A program made the position numbers and the translations under genes. A DNA stretch of 19,478 nt from contig JAGQRA010000055.1 in assembly GCA_020425885.1 (NCBI GenBank), positions 1-19,478 of the forward strand, read 5' to 3'. Numbering within the stretch: position 1 is the stretch's first letter; each line of letters opens with the position of its first letter. Positions 1 through 9,147 of the stretch are shown piece after piece. This stretch comes from Planctomycetota bacterium (GTDB lineage: Bacteria > Planctomycetota > UBA1135 > UBA2386). The notes beneath the pieces were generated by a model, which was not told where the DNA came from, made no database searches, and worked only from the letters and a program-made list of their open reading frames with translations.

Positions 1-935
1 AGCTCCTGCAGGGTCTGCTGCAGGTTCTCGATGGCGTGATCCATGTCCTTCAACGACGGCTCCGGCTGATTGTCGCCGAGCTGCGCTTCGGCCTTGCCCA
101 TCGCGCCGGCGGCCTTGCTGGCCGACCCGCTGCCGGCCTTGCCCTTGCCGGACTCGCCGGGCTTGGCTTCGGACGGCGCCTCGGGCTTGCCGGCCTTGCC
201 GTTCTCGCCGGGCTTGCCGGCGTCCAGCTCGGCCTTCTTGGCCTCGATGTCGGCCAGATCGGCGGCCAGCTTCGCGGTGTCCTCCTCGAGTTCGCCTTCC
301 TTGGTCTCGAGCGGCTTCGTGGCCTCGGCCGCGGCCTGCATGCCGAGCGAGTTGGTCTGCTCGCGCACTGCCTGTTGCCGGGCGAGCAGCTCGCTGGTCT
401 GCGCCTTCTTGGCCTCGATGTCCTTCAGCAGCTGCTGCAGGGCTTCGGTGCGCGCCGAGTCCTCCTTCTCATCGGCCTGCTCCTTGGCCAGGTCGTCGAC
501 CCGGTTCTTGAAGGCCTCGAGCTTGGCGATGCGTTCGAGCAGCTGCTGCAGGTCCTGATTGCGGTTCTGCAGGATGTCGTAGAGCTTGCTGAGCTTCGTG
601 CGCACCTCGCCGATCTCGGTCAACGCATCGTCCCAGCGCTCCTGCTCCAGCAGGTTGGCGACCCGGTCCATGTGCTCGTGGAGCTTGACCTCCTGCACGT
701 ATTGGCTGCCCGCGCGCAGGATGCCGGCGTCCGTGGCCGCGTTGACGTCGGACTCGTCCTTCTGCAGGACGATCATCAACTGCTGCATGCGCTCGGTGAG
801 ATCGCGGAACCTGGTCCGCGCCACTTCCTGCTTGCTCAGGGCCGGCACCTGATCCTGCGCCACGGCCTCGGAGCCGAGCGGCAACAGGGCCGAGAAGAGG
901 AGGGTCGCCAGGATGGCGATACCGCGTTGGATCAT
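1..935 (-). CDS. Secreted coiled-coil protein (3' end beyond window)
   Basis: I do not recognise a named family. The visible 311 residues begin with a clear signal peptide (MIQRGIAILATLLFSALLPL, then GSEAVAQ/DQ as a likely cleavage area), so the product is probably exported. Residues about 40 to 235 are rich in Glu, Lys, Gln and Leu and read as long amphipathic helices, almost certainly coiled coil. They are followed at about 242 to 280 by a low-complexity Gly/Lys/Pro/Ser/Ala linker with repeated GKPG, GKAG and GSG elements, after which helical sequence resumes and runs off the window. The ATG at 935 was chosen because it gives the signal peptide and has AGGTGA just upstream. It is the last visible gene of the minus-strand operon, 56 bases after the DUF4175-like gene, the widest spacer in the unit. 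It may be a structural or spacer protein of the same envelope assembly; this is inference. Confidence 0.8.
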   Translation of the reverse strand, partial: MIQRGIAILATLLFSALLPLGSEAVAQDQVPALSKQEVARTRFRDLTERMQQLMIVLQKDESDVNAATDAGILRAGSQYVQEVKLHEHMDRVANLLEQERWDDALTEIGEVRTKLSKLYDILQNRNQDLQQLLERIAKLEAFKNRVDDLAKEQADEKEDSARTEALQQLLKDIEAKKAQTSELLARQQAVREQTNSLGMQAAAEATKPLETKEGELEEDTAKLAADLADIEAKKAELDAGKPGENGKAGKPEAPSEAKPGESGKGKAGSGSASKAAGAMGKAEAQLGDNQPEPSLKDMDHAIENLQQTLQE

Positions 936-991
936 TGCGTCACCTACTTGCCTTGTTTCTGGTCACCTTGGGAGGCGTATTGTTGGCGTCG

Positions 992-3307
992 TCACTTCTT
1001 GGCGTCGTTCTTCTTGCCGTCGCTCTTCTTGGAGTCACTCTTCTTGGAGTCACTGCCCGGACCGAAGACGTCAGCAGCCGACGCACCGGCCTTGTCTTCG
1101 ACTTCCTGGATCACAGAGTCCTCTATCTTTATCACGACTCGCAGTTCCTCCAGGATGGCCGCCAGGGTCTCGGCCTGTTGCATTTCTGTGAGAACTGCCT
1201 GCAACCGTCGTTCGATCTCCACATAACCCGTTACTGCTTGTTCCCTTACGGACTCATCGGCAGAACCGGAGAAGGTGTCGACCAACCGCCCTGTTACCGG
1301 GAAAGCATCCTTGGCAACGGCGTGGAGCGGTGCCGGGATCACCGCCTCCATCTGCCGCACCTTGGCCGACTCGATGAGTCGATTGTTCTCGTACTCCCAG
1401 AGGATCCGCTGGTACGACTCGGCGATGAACGCCGTCCTGCGGCCGAGAGCGACCTGTTGGCGGGCCAGCGCCTTGAACCTTGCCCGCGCCTGTGACTCAC
1501 GCTCGCCGGCGGCGTCCGGGTTGACCGTCTCGCGCAGCTCGAGCAATGCGGCCTGGTGCTCTTCGACGATCTTCTCGAGCTCGTTGCGCTGCTCGACCTG
1601 GCGCCGGCGCAGGTCCTCCTGCAGCCGCTCGCGGGTGACGACGCGAAACGTCATCGTCTCGCTGTAGCCGTGGTGGGGTTCGCCGGGGCCGAAGTTGTCG
1701 GTCGCGCCGAAGCGGAGCGAGAGCAGCATGCCGGGGCGGATCCGGTTGTCCTTGCTGTTCTGATCGGGGTCGGTGTTCCACTGCCGCAGATCGACCGCCG
1801 TCGCGGTCTCGTAGCGCAACGAGTTCTTCGTGATCGGATCGTCGTAGCTCGCCGCGACGTTCTCGAACGGCACCTCGGGCAGGGCCTGGTCGGTCGCCTT
1901 CGGCGCCTCGGCCGGCTGCCCCTCGGTCGCCCGCATCGAGGCGTCGATGTCGCGCAGTCCGAAGTCGTCCTTGGCCTTGAGGTCACCGGGGATCCTGGCA
2001 TGGGCACTGATCAACGAGCCGATGCCGCGCAGGCGGATGTCGACCCGCGGCGGCTTGTCGTCGCCGACGCGCAGCAGGAACTTCGGCGGCGCGCCGGCGC
2101 CGAGCTGGTCGGTGTCGATGACATCGATGACCAAGAGCCCCGACTCTGCGGGTGAGAACTCGCCGCGAAACTGGTGACCGTCGGCCGCCAATGCCAGCTC
2201 GACCTTCTGGCCCTCGCCGAACATGGCGAACGCCGCGGACGCCGCCTTGTGGCTGCGGCCTTCGAGCGTCATCGTCGAACCGCGCGGCAATCGGATGTCG
2301 CCTTCGGTGGCCGGCAGCACCTCGGACTCGCGTTCCATGTAGGCCGGATAGCCGATGGTCAGCCGGAGGTCCTCGATGCGCGGTCGCTCGACCACGGTGA
2401 CCTTCATCTCGATCGGCAGCGAATCGCCGCCCTCCGCCCACAGCACGACATCCTCCAGCACCGCGTCGAGCGTCAGGGTGAATTCGCCGTCGCCCGTGCT
2501 GCTCATCGGCTCGGTGCCGGTGTCGCCGCCGGCGAACTCGTAGCTCAGGAACACCTGCTCGGGGACCTCGCCCTGCGCGGCGACGCGAATGGTCAGCGCG
2601 TCACCCTGCGGCATCCGGATACCGGTATCGGTGTCGGCGAACGCGAGCGTCGTGTAGCGCGGCCAATCGACACTGCCGAGGAACAGGTTGCGCGCGGCCC
2701 AGGTGCCGAGCGAGCCGGCATCGACCAGGCCCCAGCCGCCGAAGAACGACAGGAACGCGACCAGGCCCCAGGCGAACCGGCGGACCCTGGCGGCGTCGAT
2801 GGCGCTGCCGAACGGAATCGAACGCAGCCGCGCATTGGTGTCGGCGACCACGGCGGCCATCATCGCCCGCGATTCGAGACTTCGGCCATGCTCGCGCGGC
2901 GAAGGACCCGCCTCGCGCAGCGAGCGATCGAACTGCAGCGAGCTGATCAGGGCCTCGTGCACGCCCGGCGCGCGGCGCTCGACCGCGAGCGCGATCTCGT
3001 CGTCGTCGAGCACGATCCCGAGCGGGACCAGCAGGCGGCGGCGCACGCTGCGGACGACGACGACAGCGAAGCTCGCCAGCAACACGACACGGTAGACGAC
3101 CTCGAGTCGCAGCAGCCGATCGGTGAGGAAGCTCGGGATCGCGTAGGCGATGCAGAGCAGACCGAGGATGCCCAGCGTCTCGATCCAGATGCCACGCCGG
3201 GCACGTGAGCGCAGCTGATCGAACTCGACGCGGGCGGCCCCCATCGCCTCGAGCGCAGGCAGGGTTGCGGACACCGGCGTCGGCGCGAGAGCGGTCGTCG
3301 AGTTCAT
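992..3307 (-). CDS. DUF4175-like membrane protein with C-terminal coiled coil and Lys-rich tail
   Basis: This 771-residue protein has three predicted membrane segments (about 42-62, 70-87 and 178-196). They are followed by a large extracytoplasmic region of beta-rich character with motifs such as RLTIGYPAY and VGDDKPPRVDIRLRG. From about 570 to 660 a charged helical stretch reads as coiled coil. The last 20 residues are a run of S/D/N/G-D-x-KK units, an extreme basic tail. The layout resembles DUF4175-type proteins found beside BatA/VWA genes, but that is a by-eye family match. The ATG at 3307 overlaps the stop of the upstream VWA gene as ATGA and has no Shine-Dalgarno sequence, so translation is probably coupled. 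An open frame continues upstream inside the VWA gene, but that part has no plausible protein character. Its role is unknown; it probably works with the VWA proteins at the membrane. Confidence 0.85.
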   Translation of the reverse strand: MNSTTALAPTPVSATLPALEAMGAARVEFDQLRSRARRGIWIETLGILGLLCIAYAIPSFLTDRLLRLEVVYRVVLLASFAVVVVRSVRRRLLVPLGIVLDDDEIALAVERRAPGVHEALISSLQFDRSLREAGPSPREHGRSLESRAMMAAVVADTNARLRSIPFGSAIDAARVRRFAWGLVAFLSFFGGWGLVDAGSLGTWAARNLFLGSVDWPRYTTLAFADTDTGIRMPQGDALTIRVAAQGEVPEQVFLSYEFAGGDTGTEPMSSTGDGEFTLTLDAVLEDVVLWAEGGDSLPIEMKVTVVERPRIEDLRLTIGYPAYMERESEVLPATEGDIRLPRGSTMTLEGRSHKAASAAFAMFGEGQKVELALAADGHQFRGEFSPAESGLLVIDVIDTDQLGAGAPPKFLLRVGDDKPPRVDIRLRGIGSLISAHARIPGDLKAKDDFGLRDIDASMRATEGQPAEAPKATDQALPEVPFENVAASYDDPITKNSLRYETATAVDLRQWNTDPDQNSKDNRIRPGMLLSLRFGATDNFGPGEPHHGYSETMTFRVVTRERLQEDLRRRQVEQRNELEKIVEEHQAALLELRETVNPDAAGERESQARARFKALARQQVALGRRTAFIAESYQRILWEYENNRLIESAKVRQMEAVIPAPLHAVAKDAFPVTGRLVDTFSGSADESVREQAVTGYVEIERRLQAVLTEMQQAETLAAILEELRVVIKIEDSVIQEVEDKAGASAADVFGPGSDSKKSDSKKSDGKKNDAKK

Positions 3308-5811
3308 AGCAGGTTGAAGCGCTTGCGGAGGATCCACTCGATGGACAACACGAAGAGGATGAAGACGACCGTTGCCCAGCCGTCCCACAGGGGATGCGGC
3401 GTGCGGAACGTGTCGGTCGCCGATCGCGACGGGATGCGATCGAGCGCGGCGAACAGCTGCGCCGGAGTCTCGAGCAGCTCGCCGCCGGCCGCGGCCGCGA
3501 TCGCCGCCAGCTCGGCACGGTCCATCGGCCCCTCGCGTTCGACGCGGGCCGCCGTGACCTGGAACGAGACCTCCGTGTTCTTGCCGATCTTGTTGGCCGG
3601 GCGCACGCGGTACGAACCGAGCTGGGTCGGACGCAGCTGCAGCTCGTAGCTGCCCGGCACGCCCTCGACCGCGACCAGGTGCACGTTCTCGGCCTCCTTG
3701 CCCTCGCGTTCGATCGTGACCTCGAACGAATCGGCGATCCACGGCTGCAGGGCCTCGTCGCGGACCTCGGCCGTGAGCTGGATCGCCTCGCCGAGGTCGA
3801 CGGTCTCGGCGTTGGCCAGCAGCCGCAGCCGGCTGTTGCCGGCGTGGATGCGGCCCTCGAACAGGTAGCGGATGCCGCCGACCCAGAACTCGTTGAAGGC
3901 GAGCTCGAAGGTCGACCGCCAGCGATAGGTCTCGTCGGTGCCGAGATAGAGCACGCGGCCGGCGCCGACGTTCTGCATCGCGACGATCGGCATGCCGCGG
4001 CCGTTGCGGCGGAAGCGCTGTTCGGTGTCGGTGCTGAGCACGATGGCGGTCGCCGCCGGCTTCAGATCGCGCACCGGGAACCAGAAGTGGAAGCCCGGCA
4101 ACCGGCCCCAGATGATCCGGCTCTCGTCCTTGGAGACGCCGAGCCTCGACACCTTGGCACCGAGCCCGTCGGCGCCCTCCGGCGAGAGCTCGAAGGCGAT
4201 GGGGTTGGGGAAGGCGAGGCCGAGCAGCGCCATCTTGCGCTGTGCGAACTCGATGTCGGGCACGACCGGCAGCAGATCGGCGAGCGGCTTGGTGCTCGCC
4301 CCCGGCAGCAACGCCGCGTGGGTGAACTTGTCGCCGCAGACCCACCACATGCCGCAGCCACCCTCGACGATGTGCTGCGCCATCAGCTCGCAGAACCGGC
4401 TCGACAGCGACTCGGGGTTGGGATCGACGAAGATGACGACATCGTACGGATCGAACTGCTGCGGTTCCTCGGGCAGGTGCTCGATGCGGACCTCCTCGTC
4501 GCCGTCCTGCGAGAAGCTGGCATCCGCGTTCTGCACCCAGCAGGTGACCGCGATCGTCTTGTCGCGGATCAGCAGGTTGCGCAGCATCTGGTACTCGAAG
4601 ATCGAGGCGCCGGCGAGCAGCAGCACGCGCGCCTTCTCCTCCAGGACCTCGACGGCGGCGACCTTGCTGTGGCGTTCGGCCACGGGCGGTTCGCCGTCGG
4701 GCGGCACGACCTCGGAACGGAACAGGAACTGCCCCGGCGTGTCCGTGGTCAGGTCGTTCCACTCGACCGTGACCTCGGCCCGATCGCCGCCGACCTCGAC
4801 CTGCCGCGTGCCGACCACGGTCTCGGCCCCCTTGTCGTCGATCCGCACGAGTCGCACCGTGACCGCCATCGGGTCGTAGCCCTGCGAGGCCACGACCGAC
4901 TTCATCTTGAACTTGTCCTTCTGGAACACCTTCTCGGGCGCCTCGTGGCGCGCGAGCTCGACCGTCTGTGTCTCCGACGGATCGCCGACGCCGAGCACGA
5001 AGGTATGCGGGATCTTGCGTTGGTTGAGCAGCCGCGCGACCTCGGCCCCTTGCGGCCCGACGTTGCGGCGACCATCGCTGACGATGACGACGGCGGCGAT
5101 CTCCGACGACCGGCTGCGATCGAGCGCGGTGCGCAAGGCGCCGCCGAGATTGGTGAAGCGGCCGTCCGCCGTGAGCTGGCTCAGATCGAGCCGCGGCAGC
5201 GGTTCGGGTTCGTCTGCCGCCCGCGGCAGCGGTTGGCCATCGGGCCCGAGCTTCGGCGGCGGCGGCGGCAACAGCGGCAGATGCTCGAGGTTGCCCGCGA
5301 ACGAGTAGAGCTGCGGCTGGTTCTTGCTGCCGAGCTTCTTGACCAGCGCGCCGTCGTCGTGACCGAGCAACGCGCGCACCAGCTCGACCCGCTGCTTGCC
5401 GGCCGGATCGCCGACGCCGATGTCGCGCCAACCCTGGGCCATCGCCTGCACGTCATCGCGGCGCCAGGCATCGACGTGCGTCATCGACTGCGAGGTATCG
5501 ACCAGCAGCAGGGTGTGCCCGGGACGCGTCTCGCGCTTGATGGTGACGAGGTTGGGCTCGAGCAGCACCACGATCGCGCCCAGCACCGCCAGCGCCCGCA
5601 GCGCGCCGAGCACGATCCGCTGCCAGGCGTTGAGGTTCTTGCCGTCGCGGCGATAGAGGAAGCCGATCGCGATCACGGCGAGCAGGCAGCCGAGCAGCAC
5701 GAGCATGCCGAGCCCGCCGGTCGGGAAACCGGCCAGCTCGAACTGCAGCTCGCCCCCCGGTTCGAGTTCGACGCCTTTCCAGGAGGCGAGCCAGCGAAGG
5801 AAGTCGTCCAT
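3304..5811 (-). CDS. Membrane-anchored von Willebrand factor A (VWA) protein with glutamine-amidotransferase-like region
   Basis: The 835-residue product has two N-terminal membrane helices (about 34-52 and 66-85), then a VWA domain. Its metal site (MIDAS) looks complete: DTSQS at 105-109, a Thr near 220 in RFTNLGG, and an Asp at 246 in VIVSDGRRN. The VWA domain is interrupted by a proline-rich insert (about 179-207, including PPPPP). Further on come beta-sandwich-like sequence and a segment resembling the class I glutamine amidotransferase fold (around FDPYDVVIFVDPNPE), with no catalytic triad evident. A final membrane helix lies close to the C-terminus (WATVVFILFVLSIEWIL). VWA domains bind protein ligands through a divalent metal, so an adhesion or assembly role is likely. 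The ATG at 5811 lies 16 bases after the BatA gene; a GTG two codons earlier is an alternative start. The longer possible start inside the BatA gene was rejected because it adds an Arg/Pro/Cys-rich shadow sequence. Confidence 0.88.
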   Translation of the reverse strand: MDDFLRWLASWKGVELEPGGELQFELAGFPTGGLGMLVLLGCLLAVIAIGFLYRRDGKNLNAWQRIVLGALRALAVLGAIVVLLEPNLVTIKRETRPGHTLLLVDTSQSMTHVDAWRRDDVQAMAQGWRDIGVGDPAGKQRVELVRALLGHDDGALVKKLGSKNQPQLYSFAGNLEHLPLLPPPPPKLGPDGQPLPRAADEPEPLPRLDLSQLTADGRFTNLGGALRTALDRSRSSEIAAVVIVSDGRRNVGPQGAEVARLLNQRKIPHTFVLGVGDPSETQTVELARHEAPEKVFQKDKFKMKSVVASQGYDPMAVTVRLVRIDDKGAETVVGTRQVEVGGDRAEVTVEWNDLTTDTPGQFLFRSEVVPPDGEPPVAERHSKVAAVEVLEEKARVLLLAGASIFEYQMLRNLLIRDKTIAVTCWVQNADASFSQDGDEEVRIEHLPEEPQQFDPYDVVIFVDPNPESLSSRFCELMAQHIVEGGCGMWWVCGDKFTHAALLPGASTKPLADLLPVVPDIEFAQRKMALLGLAFPNPIAFELSPEGADGLGAKVSRLGVSKDESRIIWGRLPGFHFWFPVRDLKPAATAIVLSTDTEQRFRRNGRGMPIVAMQNVGAGRVLYLGTDETYRWRSTFELAFNEFWVGGIRYLFEGRIHAGNSRLRLLANAETVDLGEAIQLTAEVRDEALQPWIADSFEVTIEREGKEAENVHLVAVEGVPGSYELQLRPTQLGSYRVRPANKIGKNTEVSFQVTAARVEREGPMDRAELAAIAAAAGGELLETPAQLFAALDRIPSRSATDTFRTPHPLWDGWATVVFILFVLSIEWILRKRFNLL

Positions 5812-5827
5812 GTTCACATCGGGCCGC

Positions 5828-8071
5828 CTAGCGGCGACCGAACCTCCAGGCCAGCAGGGATTCGAGCAGCAGGCCGGCGACCAGCGCCGCGGCCAGGAGC
5901 TTCCAGATCTCACCCTCGCCGGGGCCGGCGCCGAGGCCAGCGTCGGCGGCGACGAAGGTCACCCGGTCGTGCAGCTCCTTCGGGAACAGGCGCAGAAACG
6001 TCGCCGGCGTGAAACCCACGAGCTGACTCTCGGCCGGCGTCGCGTTGCGCGCCAGCATCCGCTGGTGCGGCACGCCATCATGGCGTGAGAACTCGACCTC
6101 GTAGGCGCCGAGTTCGCGCAGCTCGGACATCGGCACCGTCAGCGCCAGTGGTCGCGGCTGGATCGACTCCGGCGACGGTGTCGGCGACGGTGCGGTCTCG
6201 GTCGCGGTCTTCACCTCGACCGCGGTGAAGGTCCGCTCCTCGCCGTCGCCGGCCAGGGCGCGCAGGGTGACGTCGGGCCGATAGAGGCCTGGGTCGAGCT
6301 CGGTGCGGTAGATCCCGTTCGGCAGCAGGTTCTGGCCGCTCGGATCGTCGCGGCGCACGCCGAAACGGTGCAGCTCCATCACCGCCGGCACGAACAGATC
6401 CGTGACCGGGAAGTTGGACCAGTGCTTGTCGGCGGTGATGGCGAACATCGTGACCTGGCCGCCGCCGCTGCCGTACGGTCTGGTCACGATCAGCGGCGGC
6501 CCCTCCGCATCGCGAATGCGGGCGACGACGGCCGCATCGTGCGCGAAGTCATCGGCGATCGTCAGCCACCGGTGGACCAGCACGACGCGGTTCATCAGCA
6601 GCTCGTAGACGTCGCCGAGACGCTCGCAGATCGGATGGTCCTTCTTGACCAGCACCGCGGCCTCGGGGCGATCGGGATCGCCGTCGATCTCGCCCAGCGG
6701 CAACGGCAGCAGGCCCTTGCCATCGCGCCACAACAGCTCGTTGTAGCGCTGCGCATCGACCACCTGACCGCAGAAGATCGTCAGGCCACCGCCGGAGGCG
6801 ACGAACTGCTCGAGCCTCTGGACCATGTCCGAGGACGGAGTCTGCACGTTGCAGAGCCAGACGAAGTCGAACTGCTGCAGGTCGAGTTCGCCGAGTCCGG
6901 TATCGGTCACCACCTGCGTTTCGACCCCGAAGCGGCCATCGTCGTCAGGGTCGAACGCGGTCTGCAGATAGAAACACTCGCCGTCCTGTTCGTCGGGATC
7001 ACCGTCGACCAGCAGCACCCGGCTGCGCTCACGCACGTCGATGGCGAAGGCCCGGCCGTCGTCGAGCGGGAAGTGCTCGCTGGGCTCGAGCCTGGCCTCG
7101 ACGCGATGGAAGCCGGCCGCCCCGAACGTGTGCGACAGTGGCAACGAGACCAGCTGCCCGGGCGCCAGCTGCGGCACCGCCAACGAGACGCTGCTCTGGC
7201 CATCGACGCCGACCGCGACCGTGGTCGGCATGGTCGCGTCGAGGCCGTGGTTCTTGATGTCGACCGCCAACGTGACCGGCACGTTGGCGACCGCCAACCG
7301 GTCGACCAGGCGCACGTCGGCGACGGCGAGGTTCGGGTGCTGGCCACCGACCCCCAGCACCGTCAGATGCTCGGTCTCCGGCTCCATCGCCGCGATCGCC
7401 GCCTGCAGCGCGGGCCGCGGCTTGTCATCCGGCGTGGTGAAGTCGTAGGCCCGCTGATCGGTGATCAGGTAGTAATGGGTCCGGGATGCCTCCTCGACTG
7501 TGGCCGCACGCCGCTGCGTGTCGGCGACGACCTGACCGAGGTCGGCTGAGCCGTCGTTCACCGTCCATTCCTTCAGCGACGTCCCGGTGCGACGACCGAG
7601 GTCGGGGCCGACCCGCGATTTCCAGACGTCCGGCTCCTTGCCGCGGCTGCTGCGCACGATCGAGAACAGGTCGCCGTTGCGGGTCTTGGCCAGATCGTCG
7701 GCGAGGCTGCGGACCCGATCCTGGGCGCGCTCGAACAGGGTCGCGCTGCCGCTGCGCTGCGTCATCGACGCGCTGTCGTCGAGCATGACGACGTGATGCG
7801 TGACGGTGCCGATCAGGCCGCCGCCTCCCAGCTGCGGTCGCGCCACCAGCAGCGCCAGCAGCAGCACGGCCAGCACCCGCAGCAGCAACACCAGCCACTG
7901 CTCGAGCCGCAGTCGCTTGCGGTTGCGCTTCATCGCCCTGAGCAGGAACTCCATCGCCGCCCACGGCACCTTCTTGAACCGGCGACGGTTCAGGATGTGG
8001 ATGATGATCGGGACCGCCGCCAGCGGCAGCGCCCAGAGCAGCAGCGGATTGAGGAAGGCGAATGCGAGCAT
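5828..8071 (-). CDS. BatA-type membrane VWA protein
   Basis: The 747-residue protein starts with the typical BatA N-terminal module: a first membrane helix (FLNPLLLWALPLAAVPIIIHIL), the basic RRRFKKVPWAAMEFL segment, and a second helix at about 59-77. A VWA-like domain follows, with a MIDAS motif DDSAS at 98-102 and a later Asp in YLITDQ. Next come a CARDB-like beta domain (around NVPVTLAVDIKNHGLDA) and a glutamine-amidotransferase-like region (RVLLVDGDPDE to SGGGLTIFCGQ), and a C-terminal membrane helix ends in RFGRR. Most of the protein should face the periplasm. BatA-like genes usually sit with MoxR and DUF58 genes; neither is in this window. The ATG at 8071, 8 bases after the preceding stop, begins the conserved MLAFAFLNP start. 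There is no Shine-Dalgarno sequence, so coupling to the toroid gene upstream is likely. Confidence 0.9.
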   Translation of the reverse strand: MLAFAFLNPLLLWALPLAAVPIIIHILNRRRFKKVPWAAMEFLLRAMKRNRKRLRLEQWLVLLLRVLAVLLLALLVARPQLGGGGLIGTVTHHVVMLDDSASMTQRSGSATLFERAQDRVRSLADDLAKTRNGDLFSIVRSSRGKEPDVWKSRVGPDLGRRTGTSLKEWTVNDGSADLGQVVADTQRRAATVEEASRTHYYLITDQRAYDFTTPDDKPRPALQAAIAAMEPETEHLTVLGVGGQHPNLAVADVRLVDRLAVANVPVTLAVDIKNHGLDATMPTTVAVGVDGQSSVSLAVPQLAPGQLVSLPLSHTFGAAGFHRVEARLEPSEHFPLDDGRAFAIDVRERSRVLLVDGDPDEQDGECFYLQTAFDPDDDGRFGVETQVVTDTGLGELDLQQFDFVWLCNVQTPSSDMVQRLEQFVASGGGLTIFCGQVVDAQRYNELLWRDGKGLLPLPLGEIDGDPDRPEAAVLVKKDHPICERLGDVYELLMNRVVLVHRWLTIADDFAHDAAVVARIRDAEGPPLIVTRPYGSGGGQVTMFAITADKHWSNFPVTDLFVPAVMELHRFGVRRDDPSGQNLLPNGIYRTELDPGLYRPDVTLRALAGDGEERTFTAVEVKTATETAPSPTPSPESIQPRPLALTVPMSELRELGAYEVEFSRHDGVPHQRMLARNATPAESQLVGFTPATFLRLFPKELHDRVTFVAADAGLGAGPGEGEIWKLLAAALVAGLLLESLLAWRFGRR

Positions 8072-8079
8072 CGGCGCCG

Positions 8080-9147
8080 TCAGCGTTGGTAGACAGGAAC
8101 CAGGGCGTAGGGAAGCTGCAGGATCGTCAGTGCGATCGCGGTGCCGTACACCGGACCGACGCTGTCGCCATCCCACTGCCCGTCACGATGCTGCCGTTCG
8201 CGCAGCCATGTGGACACCTCGGCGTAGTAATCGTCCCACGGCTGGCCGCCACGCTGGTACAGCGCCTGGCTCCAGTAGAGGTGGGTGTAGAAGTGGTGGT
8301 TCGTCGTGTCGATGCGAACCCGGATGTGCTGATCGCAGAAGCGGTAGGCGGCGGCGACGAACTCGGCGTCGTCGTAGAACCCGGCGTTGTAGAAGACCGC
8401 GATGCCGGCGGCGGTGATCGCGGGTCGGCTGGCCGGCGGGCCGGAGAGGCGATAGCGGATGCCGCCGTCGCCGTTCTGGCAACCCTTGACGTAGGCGACG
8501 GCGCGATCGACGGTCCGCTTGTCGACCACGATGCCCGCCATGTGGCATGCCCGCATCGCCTGGATCTGGGTCACCGTCACGCTGCCTTCGTCGGCATTGC
8601 TGTCGGGGGTGTAGATCCAGCCGCCGGCGCTCGACTGCGCCCGGCTCGTCAATCGTGTCGCGCGATCGAGCGCCAGCTTCAGGCGCTGCTGCTTCACCAG
8701 GTCCTCTTCCATGCCGTAGACCGAGGCCAGCAACATGGTGGCGAAACCGTGACCGAACATCGACTGGCGCTCGCCCTCATGGTCGATCAGGCCACTGGTC
8801 CGCGATCGATCGGCGCAGCGCAGCAGGAAGTCGACCGCCGATCGCACCTCGCGCCAATGGCGGCCGCGGGTCGGCGTCGACCCCGAGGCGACGAAGGCCA
8901 TGCCGGCCAGCGATGTCATCGCGACCGGATAGCCGCCGTCGCTGCCGGCATTGCGCCAGCTGCCGTCCGCGGCCTGATTGCGCGCCAGCCAGGCCAGGCC
9001 GGCCTCGATCGCGGCGCGGGTCTCGACGGATACTCCGGCCGGCAACGGCGGACCGGTCGGCGCGGGAACGCCCGACGATGGCAGGGTCTGCGCCTGCACG
9101 CCGATCGCCGACAGCGTGACGGCCAGGATTGCTCGCGTGATGTTCAC
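8080..9147 (-). CDS. Secreted squalene-cyclase/prenyltransferase-fold (alpha/alpha-toroid) protein, second copy
   Basis: This 355-residue protein has a signal peptide (MNITRAILAVTLSAIGVQA, cleaved before QT), a short Pro-rich linker to about residue 40, and then repeats of the squalene-oxidase/prenyltransferase type. QW-like motifs include GLAWLARNQAADGSW, AQSSAGGW, CQNGDGG and RQHRDGQWDGD, and it ends in VPVYQR. No DxDD catalytic motif of squalene-hopene cyclases is seen, so a terpene cyclase activity is not supported. It is closely similar along its length to the gene just upstream (DSN-DEGSVTVTQ, HHFYTHLYWSQA and TPTRGRHWREVR are shared), a clear tandem duplication. The start is GTG at 9147, overlapping the upstream stop as GTGA. 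I chose it because it gives the signal peptide exactly at the overlap; longer starts read through the neighbour in another frame. Function unknown, probably a periplasmic scaffold or binding protein. Confidence 0.85.
   Translation of the reverse strand: MNITRAILAVTLSAIGVQAQTLPSSGVPAPTGPPLPAGVSVETRAAIEAGLAWLARNQAADGSWRNAGSDGGYPVAMTSLAGMAFVASGSTPTRGRHWREVRSAVDFLLRCADRSRTSGLIDHEGERQSMFGHGFATMLLASVYGMEEDLVKQQRLKLALDRATRLTSRAQSSAGGWIYTPDSNADEGSVTVTQIQAMRACHMAGIVVDKRTVDRAVAYVKGCQNGDGGIRYRLSGPPASRPAITAAGIAVFYNAGFYDDAEFVAAAYRFCDQHIRVRIDTTNHHFYTHLYWSQALYQRGGQPWDDYYAEVSTWLRERQHRDGQWDGDSVGPVYGTAIALTILQLPYALVPVYQR

Noticed and set aside
992..5431. A 1479-residue open frame on the minus strand
   Set aside because: Its right part (from about 3308) runs in another frame through the VWA gene and is Arg/Ala/Gly-rich without protein-like motifs. 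Only the part from 3307 downwards is a real gene.
5812..5913. Longer N-terminus for the VWA gene, overlapping the BatA gene
   Set aside because: It adds a Trp/Arg/Pro/Cys-rich segment in the shadow of the BatA C-terminus. The shorter start leads straight into the first membrane region.
3394..6012. An 872-residue plus-strand open frame opposite the VWA gene
   Set aside because: It is an antisense shadow rich in Arg, Asp, Leu and His, a product of GC-biased codon use; the minus strand carries clear domains.
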